A DNA stretch of 64,000 nucleotides, from positions 868,001-932,000 of the forward strand of contig NZ_AP017558.1 in assembly GCF_002355635.1 (NCBI RefSeq), written 5' to 3'. This DNA comes from Halopenitus persicus (lineage in GTDB: Archaea; Halobacteriota; Halobacteria; Halobacteriales; Haloferacaceae). Of this stretch, positions 50,036 to 58,006 are shown piece by piece (the first letter of the stretch is position 1; each line of letters starts with the position of its first letter). Made by a program: the position numbers and the translations under genes. Under the pieces are notes generated by a model. It ran no database searches. It was not told the origin of the DNA and worked only from the letters and a program-made list of their open reading frames with translations.

Positions 50036-51175
50036 CTAGAGTTCGCCGAGCTTGCGGAGCAGCTGGCCGCGGTACTTCTCGTCGGCGTTGACGCCCTTGA
50101 GTTCGAGGACGTTCCGCTCGAGCTTGTCGAGCGCGACGTGGAAGCCGTGTTCGGCGCCGTAGCCCTCGCCGGTGCCGATGACCTGTCCCTTGCTCGTCCG
50201 CAGCCGGATCTGACACTGGATGAGCGGGGTGCCGCGGAGCTTCTCCTTGTGTTCCTGCAGCCGGACGTGCGCGTGGAACACCTGCATCTTCTCGTATTTG
50301 TTCGTCACGTCCTGGATCGACTCGATGACGTGGTCGCGGGAGATCGTGTCGAGAAGCTCGATGTTGGTGATCTGGACGTCCATCGACTCCTCCTCGGTGA
50401 AGGTGAGCGAGCGGAGGATGTCGGTCTTGGTGATGATCCCGGTGACCGAGCCCTCGTCATCCGACGTGACGACGAGCCCCGCCACGTCGTTGTCGAACAT
50501 CCGCTCGAGAGCGACTTTCGTGGTCTCGTCGGGGCGCGCGGTGAGCGCCGGACTCGACATCAGGTCGTAGACCGGTAGGTCCAGCATCCGATCGATGTCG
50601 CCCGCGCGGTCGCCGCTGCCCTGTCGGTCCTGGTCGCGGACGACGAAGTCGACGATGTCGTTGGTGGTGACGACCCCGGTGAGACCCCCGGCCTCGTTGT
50701 GCACCGGCAGTCGCGAGATGCCGTGCTTCCGGAGGCGGTTGATCGCCTGCCCCACGTGTTCCTTCTCGCCGATCGTGATCACGTCTGCCGTGTACACCTG
50801 GTCGACGGTGTTGGCGTCGAGGCTGTCGATGACGGCCTCGAGGATCGCGTCCTCGGTGATGATCCCGTACAGCTTCTCCCCGTCGTACACCGGCGCGATC
50901 TTGACGTTCCCCTCGATGAGCAGCCGGGCCGCCTCCCGGATGTCCTCACGGAGGGCGATCTCGGGCGCCGGCTTCATCACGGCCGAGACCTTGGTGTCGT
51001 CCCCCATCCGCGACCGGATCAGCTGTTTCTCTCCGACGACACCCGCGTAGTCGCCGTCCTCGGTAACGATGATGCCCTTCGGATTCTCCCGATCGAAGAG
51101 GGAGCGGACCTTGGCGAGACGCTCGTCGACGTCGACCTCGACGTATTCCGGCACCGCGATATCAGCAATGTTCAT
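50036..51175 (-). CDS. Four-CBS-domain protein with C-terminal HPF-like domain
   Basis: This 379-residue protein has four CBS domains in two pairs, over about residues 1-115 and 125-265 (blocks such as GIIVTEDGDYAGVVGEKQ, SRLPVHNEAGGLTGVVTT). The last 110 residues, beginning MDVQITNIELLDTISRDHV and followed by YEKMQVFHAHVRLQEHKEK, look like the ribosome-hibernation factor HPF/RaiA: strand-helix pattern, a basic VRLQEHKEKLRG stretch and the closing HVALDKLERNVLELK helix. Four-CBS proteins that dimerise ribosomes have been described in other archaea, so a role in ribosome hibernation is plausible. The sequence shows the domain resemblance only. Confidence 0.78.
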   Translation of the reverse strand: MNIADIAVPEYVEVDVDERLAKVRSLFDRENPKGIIVTEDGDYAGVVGEKQLIRSRMGDDTKVSAVMKPAPEIALREDIREAARLLIEGNVKIAPVYDGEKLYGIITEDAILEAVIDSLDANTVDQVYTADVITIGEKEHVGQAINRLRKHGISRLPVHNEAGGLTGVVTTNDIVDFVVRDQDRQGSGDRAGDIDRMLDLPVYDLMSSPALTARPDETTKVALERMFDNDVAGLVVTSDDEGSVTGIITKTDILRSLTFTEEESMDVQITNIELLDTISRDHVIESIQDVTNKYEKMQVFHAHVRLQEHKEKLRGTPLIQCQIRLRTSKGQVIGTGEGYGAEHGFHVALDKLERNVLELKGVNADEKYRGQLLRKLGEL

Positions 51176-51221
51176 GGTCCAAGCCGGACCTACAGCCGGA
51201 CGGGTATTGAAAGTACGGGAG

Positions 51222-51884
51222 TCACTCCTCGTCGATCGGCTCGTCGACGAGGATCTCCTCGATCAGTCGCGCCGATCCGCGACGGAGACGACCGCTGACG
51301 GCCGTTCGGGATATTCCGAGCAGCTCCGAGAGCCCCTCGAGGGTGACCTCGCGGGGATCGTCGTAGTAGCCGTTGCGGTAGGCGTTGACCAGCGCCTCGA
51401 TCTGCGGTTCGGTCAGTCCGAACGTCGACTCCTCGGCTACGTCCTCGGTTTGCCGGAGCTCGAGGACGTCGAACCGGATCCCGTTCCGGTCGGCGAAGGC
51501 GCTCAGTTCCTCCATGGTTTCGTGGTCCTGCAGCTCCAACCGGAGCTTCCACCCGTCGCGGTGGCTCCGCGATTCGAGCACGAGCCCGCCGGCCGCCGAG
51601 ACGGGCGGCGTGATAAGCGTCGCGGCGTCGGTGTACTCGATCCGGTAGGTGCGGCGCGGGTCGGCCTCGGTGACCGGCGTGAAGGACGCGACGGTGTGAT
51701 CCGCCGCCAGTGCCTCCTCGAACGCCTCGAAATCGGGAGCCTCGACCCAGAAGAAGTGGCCGGCGTGGACCGGGTCCGTCCCGGTGTCGGAGACGACGCC
51801 GATCGAGGCGTCCGGCAGCGCCCGGATCGTGGGCGAGAGCGCGAGGTCGGGATGGGCTACGTAGACGCTGGTCGAGATGATCAT
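51222..51884 (-). CDS. Bacterio-opsin-activator-like HTH regulator (first of two)
   Basis: The 220-residue protein has an N-terminal ligand-binding region (MIISTSVYVAHPDLALSPTI, then a beta-rich portion) and a C-terminal HTH-10 domain of the bacterio-opsin activator family: LTEPQIEALVNAYRNGYYDDPREVTLEGLSELLGIS followed by a TAVSGRLRRGSARLIE recognition helix. Such proteins regulate diverse haloarchaeal genes. The ATG at 51884 is preferred to an earlier one at 51953, as the extension is tryptophan- and arginine-rich and not conserved. A similar regulator lies 269 bases away on the same strand, with a weaker but related architecture, suggesting duplication. Targets are unknown. Confidence 0.82.
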   Translation of the reverse strand: MIISTSVYVAHPDLALSPTIRALPDASIGVVSDTGTDPVHAGHFFWVEAPDFEAFEEALAADHTVASFTPVTEADPRRTYRIEYTDAATLITPPVSAAGGLVLESRSHRDGWKLRLELQDHETMEELSAFADRNGIRFDVLELRQTEDVAEESTFGLTEPQIEALVNAYRNGYYDDPREVTLEGLSELLGISRTAVSGRLRRGSARLIEEILVDEPIDEE

Positions 51885-52153
51885 CGTGTGTGTCGAGACG
51901 GCTGTACGCGCCCCAACAGTCCACCACGCGGAACCGCTGCCTGGCGGCCGCAAGGGGTACCTCGATCGATCGTTGGACGTCGGGGAGAGGGTGGTTGACG
52001 GACGGTTGCGGGACGCCAGTCACGTCGTCGTCGACCACTCACCACGGAGACATCAGCTAGCACGGATCGTCGGATGCGCCATCTTCGTCGATCCGACATA
52101 AAACGTTTGCCCGAAGACGGACGGGACCGACGACGGGCGCTCTCGTGCAGTCG

Positions 52154-52846
52154 CTAGCGTGGGCGATCCGGCCGATCCACGAGGAGGGTTCGCTCGATCA
52201 ACGCGCGGGTCCCGCGCTTGAGGCGGCCGCCGGCCGCCGAGGCGGAGCAGCCGAGCTCCGCCGCGACGTCCGCCAGGGAGGCCTCGCGGGGATCCGCGAA
52301 GTAGCCGAGTTCGTACGCGACGACGAGCGCCGCCCGCTGTTTCTCCGTGAGCGCATCACGGACCGGATACTTCATGTCGGCGCCCGGCAGCTGCCGGACG
52401 TCGACGACCTCGAAGGAGAAGCCCGCCTCGCGGGCGTGTTCCCAGACGTCGTGGAGCGCCTCCCGATCGGGGAGCAGCCACTGTTCGTGCCAGCCTCGAG
52501 GCGTCGATTCGGAACGTGGCGCCGCGCTTCGGGCGTCGATCACGAACCCGCCGTGGCGCGTGACCTGGGGCGAAAGCAGGACGGCGGTCTCGGCGAAGGT
52601 GACCCCCCAGAGGTTCCGCGCGTCGAACTCGGGCATCGGATGCACCGTCTCGACGGTCCGGTCCCGTTCGAGTGCCTCGGCGACCACGTCGGGGGCCATC
52701 GCACCGAACTGGAGCACGTAGACCTCACGCTCGGGATCCGTGCTCGTCTCGGGCAGCACTCGGACGTCCAGCTTCGGGGTCGACGCGAAGGTGTCCGCGA
52801 GCGCGCCGTCCTCGTGGGCGAATCGGACCTCGGCGAAGGTGGTCAT
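52154..52846 (-). CDS. Bacterio-opsin-activator-like HTH regulator (second of two)
   Basis: This 230-residue regulator starts TTFAEVRFAHEDGALADTF and has a ligand-binding-like N-terminal half of about 150 residues. The C-terminal HTH-10 domain reads LTEKQRAALVVAYELGYFADPREASLADVAAELGCSAS followed by AAGGRLKRGTRALIERTLL. The family name comes from the bacterio-opsin activator Bat. The start at 52846 fits the family; upstream in-frame residues are not conserved. It stands next to another regulator gene of the same type and close to a third HTH-like protein gene, making a small group of regulators. Target genes cannot be guessed from sequence. Confidence 0.84.
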   Translation of the reverse strand: MTTFAEVRFAHEDGALADTFASTPKLDVRVLPETSTDPEREVYVLQFGAMAPDVVAEALERDRTVETVHPMPEFDARNLWGVTFAETAVLLSPQVTRHGGFVIDARSAAPRSESTPRGWHEQWLLPDREALHDVWEHAREAGFSFEVVDVRQLPGADMKYPVRDALTEKQRAALVVAYELGYFADPREASLADVAAELGCSASAAGGRLKRGTRALIERTLLVDRPDRPR

Positions 52847-52965
52847 CGACGGGGTATCCGATCGGAGGAACGCGCCCGTCCGGCAAAGTTCCACCGGCAG
52901 TAGCGGTCGATTCGTGCAGTCGAGAGCGGATCGGCGGATGGGCAGATCGGCGGAGCGGCGGCGAG

Positions 52966-54210
52966 TCACCGCGCGGCGGCGGACTCACGCAGACACGCGA
53001 TGATGTCCTCGCGGGTCGTCTCGCGTTCCCCCTCGGTCGCGAGCTGGCCGACGACGAACTCCAGGAGGTTCAGCTCCTTGAGCAGCTCGAGGGCGTCCTC
53101 CCGGTCGACGTCGACGTCACGTTTGACCTCGTAGATCGTGTTCGACCGCATCACCGTCTCGATGAGCGCGTCGACGGTCACGTCCTCGGGGAGCCCGATC
53201 CCGTCCGAGAGGACGACGGGCTCGTCGGCGTCGACGGACCGAGTCGAGTGATCGACGTCGGCGGACGGGCTCGGGTGATCGACGTCGGCGGACGGGCTCG
53301 GGTGATCGACGTCGGCGGACTCGGTCCCCGGCGCGGGTCGGTCGGTCTCCGGCGTGGCCCGGTCGCTCGCTCGCGACGGATCGGTCGACGATCCGACGTC
53401 GTCCTCCTGGTCGTCGCCGTCGTCCGCTGCATCGCCGGTCCGGTAGGTGTTCGGCTCGTGGATGTCGTAGTCGATCATGTACCGACGGACCGTCTCGCCG
53501 GTGACGTCCATCTCCAGGGCATCGGCCATCTCGGCGAACGTTTCGCAGGCCTCGTACACCTCCGCCAGCAGCTCGGGATCCTTAAAAGGCGGGACGTCAC
53601 GGTCGGACGTGAACGTGGCCGCCGTCTCACGACCGTCCGATTCCGTTCGAACGTCGGTCGGCGTCGCTCGAGCGTCGTCGGGGGACGTCGCCGCCGACGC
53701 TCCGGCGGCCGCCGGTCCATCGGCGGCGGCCGTCTCCGCTCCCGCCACGGCGGACAGCGCCGTTTCGGTCGCTTCCGCCGGGTCGGCGTCGGCCGCAGCA
53801 GCGCCGCCAGCGGTCCCGTCGTCCGCGTCCGCTTCCACGTCCGGGTCGGGCTCGGCGGCCCGCGAACGATCCGCCGGCACCGTTGCCGCGAGCGTCACGG
53901 TGAGGGTCCCATCCGGACGGAGGTCGGCGCCGGTCGGACGCGTCGAGACGTCGTGGTCGGTCGTGGGCGTCAGTGCGGTCGTCGACGCGAGGGCGAATCG
54001 AACCGTCCCGTCGGAGCCGACCCGCGGATCCCGAAGGGCGGCCCCGTCCGCGGTCGGATCGATCGACAGCGTCACCTCGAGGTCCGCCGTGAGCCGGTCC
54101 GCCTCGACGCCGGTGATCGTCGCCACGTCGACGTCGTCGATGGCCTCGCCGCGACGTTCACACTCGTCGAGGAACCGGCCCAGTTCCTGGAGTCGGTTAC
54201 CGATGCCCAT
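52966..54210 (-). CDS. HTH-like haloarchaeal protein with long disordered linkers
   Basis: This 414-residue protein starts MGIGNRLQELGRFLDECERR with a small N-terminal domain (to about residue 110, beta-rich). A disordered Ala/Asp/Thr-rich linker follows. A helical domain at about residues 215-260, PELLAEVYEACETFAEMADALEMDVTGETVRRYMIDY, has helix-turn-helix spacing and is common in haloarchaeal regulators. A second linker contains the repeat SADVDHPSP, encoded by a 27-base repeat. The C-terminal domain (DVDREDALELLKELNLLEF) is another helical unit. The start at 54210 is used; an ATG at 54225 is possible. A TATA element (tttaaaaacc) lies upstream on the minus strand. Confidence 0.7.
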   Translation of the reverse strand: MGIGNRLQELGRFLDECERRGEAIDDVDVATITGVEADRLTADLEVTLSIDPTADGAALRDPRVGSDGTVRFALASTTALTPTTDHDVSTRPTGADLRPDGTLTVTLAATVPADRSRAAEPDPDVEADADDGTAGGAAAADADPAEATETALSAVAGAETAAADGPAAAGASAATSPDDARATPTDVRTESDGRETAATFTSDRDVPPFKDPELLAEVYEACETFAEMADALEMDVTGETVRRYMIDYDIHEPNTYRTGDAADDGDDQEDDVGSSTDPSRASDRATPETDRPAPGTESADVDHPSPSADVDHPSPSADVDHSTRSVDADEPVVLSDGIGLPEDVTVDALIETVMRSNTIYEVKRDVDVDREDALELLKELNLLEFVVGQLATEGERETTREDIIACLRESAAAR

Positions 54211-54311
54211 GATATATGGGCCCATCGCGCTGCGTTCGCATGAAGGCACACGATGAATTATGAAGGTTTTTAAATCGACCACGGTCGCCCGGATCCGCAG
54301 CGACGGTCCGC

Positions 54312-54403
54312 GGAGGACGGGCTGGCGATGCCGTGGAGGACGGGCTGGCGGTGCCGTGGAGGACGGGCTGGCGGTGCCGTGGAAGATGGGCCGACGGCTG
54401 CGT
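54312..54403. repeat. 23-base tandem repeat between divergent genes
   Basis: Three close copies of ggaggacgggctggcggtgccgt begin at 54312, 54335 and 54358; a fourth at 54381 is degenerate. Unlike most arrays here it lies upstream of both flanking genes, not at a 3' end. Confidence 0.9.
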
Positions 54404-54485
54404 GAGTGTTCGTCACAGGTTGACACTCGGCGGCGAAACCGGCGAAGTGACACCGTTTTATTCCCGCATCACGCACGACGACGTA

Positions 54486-54755
54486 ATGAAACGGGTGAAG
54501 ACCGCACCGGGTCCGGACGCCGCGCACGCGTTCCGCCTGGGGCTGATCGCGGCCACCGTTCTCGGCGTGGTCGCGATGGCAGGCCTCTACGCGGCTGGCA
54601 AGGCCTCGCTGCTCCTCGTCGGCTTCCTTCTGGTGGCCTGCTTCCCGGTGTATCTCGTGTTCGTGGCGTCCGCGTTGAGCGTCTGGCTCGGATACGACAA
54701 GGACGCCACCGACCTCCGGCCGGTCTACCGTGAGCGCGACCGACGACGGGGCTGA
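54486..54755 (+). CDS. Small two-helix membrane protein
   Basis: The 89-residue protein has a polar N-terminus (MKRVKTAPGPDAAHAFRLG) and two membrane helices, at about residues 18-37 (GLIAATVLGVVAMAGLYAAG) and 42-68 (LLLVGFLLVACFPVYLVFVA). The C-terminus is charged (YDKDATDLRPVYRERD) and probably cytoplasmic. A TATA-like ttttatt box lies at about 54456-54462, about 25 bases before the ATG. It converges with the methyltransferase gene, 15 bases from its stop. I cannot name a family with confidence. Confidence 0.72.
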   Translation: MKRVKTAPGPDAAHAFRLGLIAATVLGVVAMAGLYAAGKASLLLVGFLLVACFPVYLVFVASALSVWLGYDKDATDLRPVYRERDRRRG

Positions 54756-54770
54756 GCCCGCCGTCCCGTC

Positions 54771-56126
54771 TTACTCCTCGGCCGCCTGCTTGGCGCTCAG
54801 CTTGGCCTGCTCGCGGGCGCTCGGATTGACCGACTCCTTGAACGGCACCTTCGCGACGGTGGCGAACACGGGCTCGCCGGGCGTCTCGGCGTACTCGTCG
54901 GGAAGGTGGACGCGGAACTCGGTGTCCAGGTCGGCGTCGTAGACGCGGTCGTCGAGCGGCGCCTCGAGCTTTTCGGCCGGGACGAACCCGAGCGCGATGT
55001 TGGTCTCGAGATCCGGACTCCACCACGGCGAGGTGACGTAGCCGCACTCCTCGCCCGTCTCGGGGTCGGAGATCAGCCAGAAGTCGGGCGCGTAATCGCG
55101 GATCGGCTCGCCGGCCATCTTCAGCCCGACGAGCTTGAGTGTGAACGGGTACTCGCCGTCCTCGATCCGCGCCTTCTGGCGCTCCAGCGCCTCCTTGCCG
55201 ATGTACTCGCCGTCCTTGTCGTCGGGGACGTGATAGCCGAGGTTGACTTGGAACGGGGAGGTCTCGTGATCCATGTCCTGGCCCCACGAGAGGATGCCGG
55301 CCGCGATCCGACGGTGGTGGCCCGGCGCGATCTGCATCCCGCCGTGGTCCTTGACGGTGTCGAGGACGGGGTCCCAGACGCGCTCGGCGTGTTTGGTCGC
55401 GTCCTTGACGTAGACCTCGAAGCCCTTCTCGCCGGAGAAGCCGGTCTGGCTCACGAGCACGTCCGCGCCGTTGATCTCCGCCTCCATCAGGCCGTAATAG
55501 GGGATCTCCGAGACCTCCTCGCCGACCACCTCGACCATTACGTCCTCCGAGAGCGGCCCCTGGATCTGCATCGGCGCGACGTCGATCTCGTCGACCTCCA
55601 CGTCGAAGTCCATCCCCACGTTGACGCCCTGGATCCACTGCATCAGCGTGGAGTCCGAGATGGAGAACCAGAACTCGTCCTCGTCGACCCGCAGCAGGAC
55701 GGGGTCGTTGAGGATCCCGCCGTCCTCGTTGCAGAGGATGACGTATCGGCCGTGCATCGGCTCGATCTCGGTCGCATCACGCGTGATGAGGTAGTCGGTC
55801 ATCGCCTCGGCGTCGGGTCCCTTGACCCGGATCTGGCGCTCGACGGCGACGTCCCAGAGGGTGACGCTGTTCGTCAGCGCCTCGTACTCGGCCATCGCGC
55901 CGCCGTCCTCGGGGTCGACGAGCCCGCGCGGGTGATAGATCCGGTTATAAACCGTACACCGCCAGGCGCCCTCCTCGTTGAACGACTTGTGGAAGAAGGG
56001 CGATTTGCGGACGCGCGTGGACACGAGCATCTCGATGCCCGGATCCCCCGTCTGTCGCAGGTTCCTGGGCAGGACGCGGTCGGACTGGTCGACGCTCGGG
56101 TAGTTCGGATGGTCGTCTCGTGACAT
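54771..56126 (-). CDS. GcvT-family folate-dependent methyltransferase, DmdA-like
   Basis: This 451-residue protein belongs to the aminomethyltransferase (GcvT) family. The folate-binding barrel holds blocks DVAVERQIRVKGPDA, GGILNDPVLLRVDEDEFWFS and ISDSTLMQW, which recall dimethylsulfoniopropionate demethylase DmdA more than glycine cleavage T-protein. Other typical parts are VSQTGFSGEKGFEVYVK and the C-terminal beta-barrel segment EECGYVTSPWWSPDLETN. In DmdA a methyl group is passed to tetrahydrofolate; sarcosine, dimethylglycine or glycine demethylation are alternatives. The ATG at 56126 is favoured, with a TATA element (ttttatag) about 30 bases upstream. A methylenetetrahydrofolate reductase gene lies in the same direction further on. 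Confidence 0.83.
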   Translation of the reverse strand: MSRDDHPNYPSVDQSDRVLPRNLRQTGDPGIEMLVSTRVRKSPFFHKSFNEEGAWRCTVYNRIYHPRGLVDPEDGGAMAEYEALTNSVTLWDVAVERQIRVKGPDAEAMTDYLITRDATEIEPMHGRYVILCNEDGGILNDPVLLRVDEDEFWFSISDSTLMQWIQGVNVGMDFDVEVDEIDVAPMQIQGPLSEDVMVEVVGEEVSEIPYYGLMEAEINGADVLVSQTGFSGEKGFEVYVKDATKHAERVWDPVLDTVKDHGGMQIAPGHHRRIAAGILSWGQDMDHETSPFQVNLGYHVPDDKDGEYIGKEALERQKARIEDGEYPFTLKLVGLKMAGEPIRDYAPDFWLISDPETGEECGYVTSPWWSPDLETNIALGFVPAEKLEAPLDDRVYDADLDTEFRVHLPDEYAETPGEPVFATVAKVPFKESVNPSAREQAKLSAKQAAEE

Positions 56127-56506
56127 CGGTATATGGTGTCGTTCCCCGACCACTATAAAAGAAAGGCGTCACTTTCGATACCACCACACGTCCGGGGCCC
56201 GATCCGAATGAATAATATCGCTAGATGGGCCCTATATCGCGCGTTCATCCGGGTATTCGACGATCGATGTGATTCGCATCGATCGGTCACGACCGTATTC
56301 TGAACCACTACATACCAAATAAAATATTTGTTGTGGTTTCGGACACGACGCGGTTCGGCCGGCGAGACGGAGCGACTCCCCGCCGCGGACCGAGCCGTCG
56401 ACGAGACCATTCCGTCTGCATCACGTAACCGGCGGTATGCGCCGGTATACCACCCGCTACGGTCGATTCCGGAATCCTTTCACGGGTCGGGCCCCAACGA
56501 ACGGAT
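56127..56506. other. Regulatory region with several dyads
   Basis: No gene is seen in this 380-base stretch, which is richer in A and T than its surroundings. It holds the TATA element of the methyltransferase gene (about 56152-56159, minus strand). It also has a perfect 9-base inverted repeat cgatcgatg/catcgatcg at 56261-56269 and 56277-56285, and a 6-base dyad caaata-aaa-tattgt-type (caaata/tatttg at 56316-56330) flanked by aaccac and gtggtt. The dense dyads suggest operator sites. Confidence 0.55.
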
Positions 56507-56698
56507 ATGACGAACCAGTCCACGACCGGAAGCGATTCCGCCTCCGACGACGCATCGCACGCCGACGGATCCGTCGGCTTCGAGAACTACCTTCCGGGAG
56601 CCCCGCTGCCGTCGACCGAGCCGGGCCGCGTCGAGCGGTTCCTGACGCGACTGTTCCGCCGCCGTGGCGGCCTCCGCGTCGTCTATCGGCGCAAGTAA
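56507..56698 (+). CDS. Small haloarchaeal protein of 63 residues
   Basis: This protein is polar and probably disordered at its N-terminus (Ser/Thr/Asp-rich) and has the segment ENYLPGAPLPSTEPGRVERFLTRLFRRR, ending in a basic tail GGLRVVYRRK. It has no zinc or membrane motif. Its placement between the DmdA/GcvT-like gene and MTHFR, though on the opposite strand, and its good codon usage suggest it is a real gene. The TAA stop at 56696-56698 is inside the first copy of a 21-base tandem repeat. I cannot assign it to a named family. Confidence 0.6.
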   Translation: MTNQSTTGSDSASDDASHADGSVGFENYLPGAPLPSTEPGRVERFLTRLFRRRGGLRVVYRRK

Positions 56699-56780
56699 CA
56701 CCTTTGATCGCCCACGAGAGGCACCTTCGATCGCGCAGGTAGCACCTTCGATCGCGCAGGTAGCGTTCTCGGCGGTACCC
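56691..56780. repeat. 21-base tandem repeat containing the stop codon of the 63-residue gene
   Basis: Units of the form gcaggtagcaccttcgatcgc lie at about 56691, 56712 (somewhat diverged), 56735 and 56756. The first copy (gcaagtaacacctttgatcgc) contains the TAA stop and differs from the later copies at three positions. Confidence 0.85.
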
Positions 56781-56800
56781 GGGGCGCGACGTCGAATCCG

Positions 56801-57658
56801 TCAGTTCTCGAGCCGACCGAGCCGCCAGGACTCGGTGTCCGGCACCTGATTGAACGTGTAGATGTGAACGCCGCGGATGTCGTAGTGGGGATCGGCGGCG
56901 TGGGGCGCGAGCCCGTCGATCAGCTCGTCGGGGGCGTACTGGCCGCGCGAGCCGACGATCTCCTTGATGAACCCGAGGATGCCGCTGGTTTTCCGAAGGA
57001 ACCGGACCGAGTCGCCGACGCCGACCTTCTTGGAGATGCCGAGCAGCCGCTGGTAGTTCATCACGCCGGGAATGCCGACCTCGACGGGGAGGTCGACGCC
57101 GCGGTCGCGGATCGTCTCGATCCACTCGAGGATCGTCTCGGGGTCGTAACACAGCTGCGTGACGAGATAGCTCGCGTATGGCGCTTTCCGGTCCATCGCG
57201 TCCGCGAGGGTCGCCTCGCTCAGGAAGTCGTGGCCCTCCGGATAGCCGGTGATGCCGACCTCCTCGAACTCGTACTCGAGGTCCTCCAGCGCAACGAGCA
57301 GGTCGTGGGCGGACTCGAACTCCCCCGCGGGCTCCTCCCGGTCGCCGCCGGGAACGAAGACGTCGGTGACCCCGGCCTCCCGGAGTCGCCCGGCGATCGA
57401 ATCCAGGTGATCTCGGTCCCGGACGTACCGCGCCGCGACGTGCGGGATGACCTCGTAGCCCGCCTCGCTTGCGGTCTCGGTCCACTCGACGGTGGCGTCG
57501 ATCCCGAGCGTCGGCGAGGTGGTGACCGCGATCGCCGCGCCGTCCGGGAGGTGCGTCATCTGTTCGCCGAAGCTGTCGAACGGCATCAACTCGAACCGGG
57601 GATCGGCGAGCAGTGCCGCCGCCCCGTCGTCCGTCGGTGTGGGTGTCTCGAGTGACAT
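56801..57658 (-). CDS. Methylenetetrahydrofolate reductase family protein
   Basis: This 285-residue flavoenzyme has the TIM-barrel fold of MetF-type reductases that interconvert 5,10-methylene- and 5-methyl-tetrahydrofolate. Matching blocks are DVFVPGGDREEPAGEFESAHDLL (folate and FAD site), TGYPEGHDFLSEATL, YLVTQLCYDPETILEWIE and EVGIPGVMNYQRLLG. The C-terminal GVHIYTFNQV is characteristic. The ATG at 57658 is used, but an in-frame ATG at 57730 preceded by a TATA-like sequence (tcaaatacc) is an alternative and would add 24 residues. It lies two genes upstream, in transcription direction, of the GcvT/DmdA-like gene, hinting at a shared C1 pathway. Confidence 0.85.
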   Translation of the reverse strand: MSLETPTPTDDGAAALLADPRFELMPFDSFGEQMTHLPDGAAIAVTTSPTLGIDATVEWTETASEAGYEVIPHVAARYVRDRDHLDSIAGRLREAGVTDVFVPGGDREEPAGEFESAHDLLVALEDLEYEFEEVGITGYPEGHDFLSEATLADAMDRKAPYASYLVTQLCYDPETILEWIETIRDRGVDLPVEVGIPGVMNYQRLLGISKKVGVGDSVRFLRKTSGILGFIKEIVGSRGQYAPDELIDGLAPHAADPHYDIRGVHIYTFNQVPDTESWRLGRLEN

Positions 57659-58006
57659 TGTGAAGTGGGGGGGCCGGTTCCCGGCACGGGCGACGAACCG
57701 ACTGGGTTCGACAAGGGTCGACACCGTCATTAGGTCTTTCCCGGTCGTCGGGTCGATCGGCTCGACGACAACACCTCACGGGTATTTGACGTGATGTGGA
57801 CGTGGCGGGACGATCCGCCCGAAAGGGACCGATCCAAAGCGATCGGCGCCATCTTGATGACGATCGGATCCCGTCTTCCGATGGGCAATGACTACCGTTC
57901 ACATTACACATACACACACATCACACGGACACGGGTTACGGTCGTGGCCAGGTGCCGACACGCTGCGATCGGTTCTGCAACGATGGAACACGGTCGGTGA
58001 TCGCCC
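57659..58006. other. Gene-poor spacer before the threonine ammonia-lyase gene
   Basis: I see no convincing gene. The middle contains a CA-rich stretch (acatacacacacatcacac, about 57903-57922). A TATA-like sequence on the minus strand near 57781-57789 could serve the MTHFR gene. A short open frame (57791-58000) has poor codon usage and I reject it. Confidence 0.45.

Noticed and set aside
57791-58000. Short open frame of 69 codons before the threonine ammonia-lyase gene
   Set aside because: It has poor third-position GC, no recognisable motif and lies in a CA-rich low-complexity stretch.
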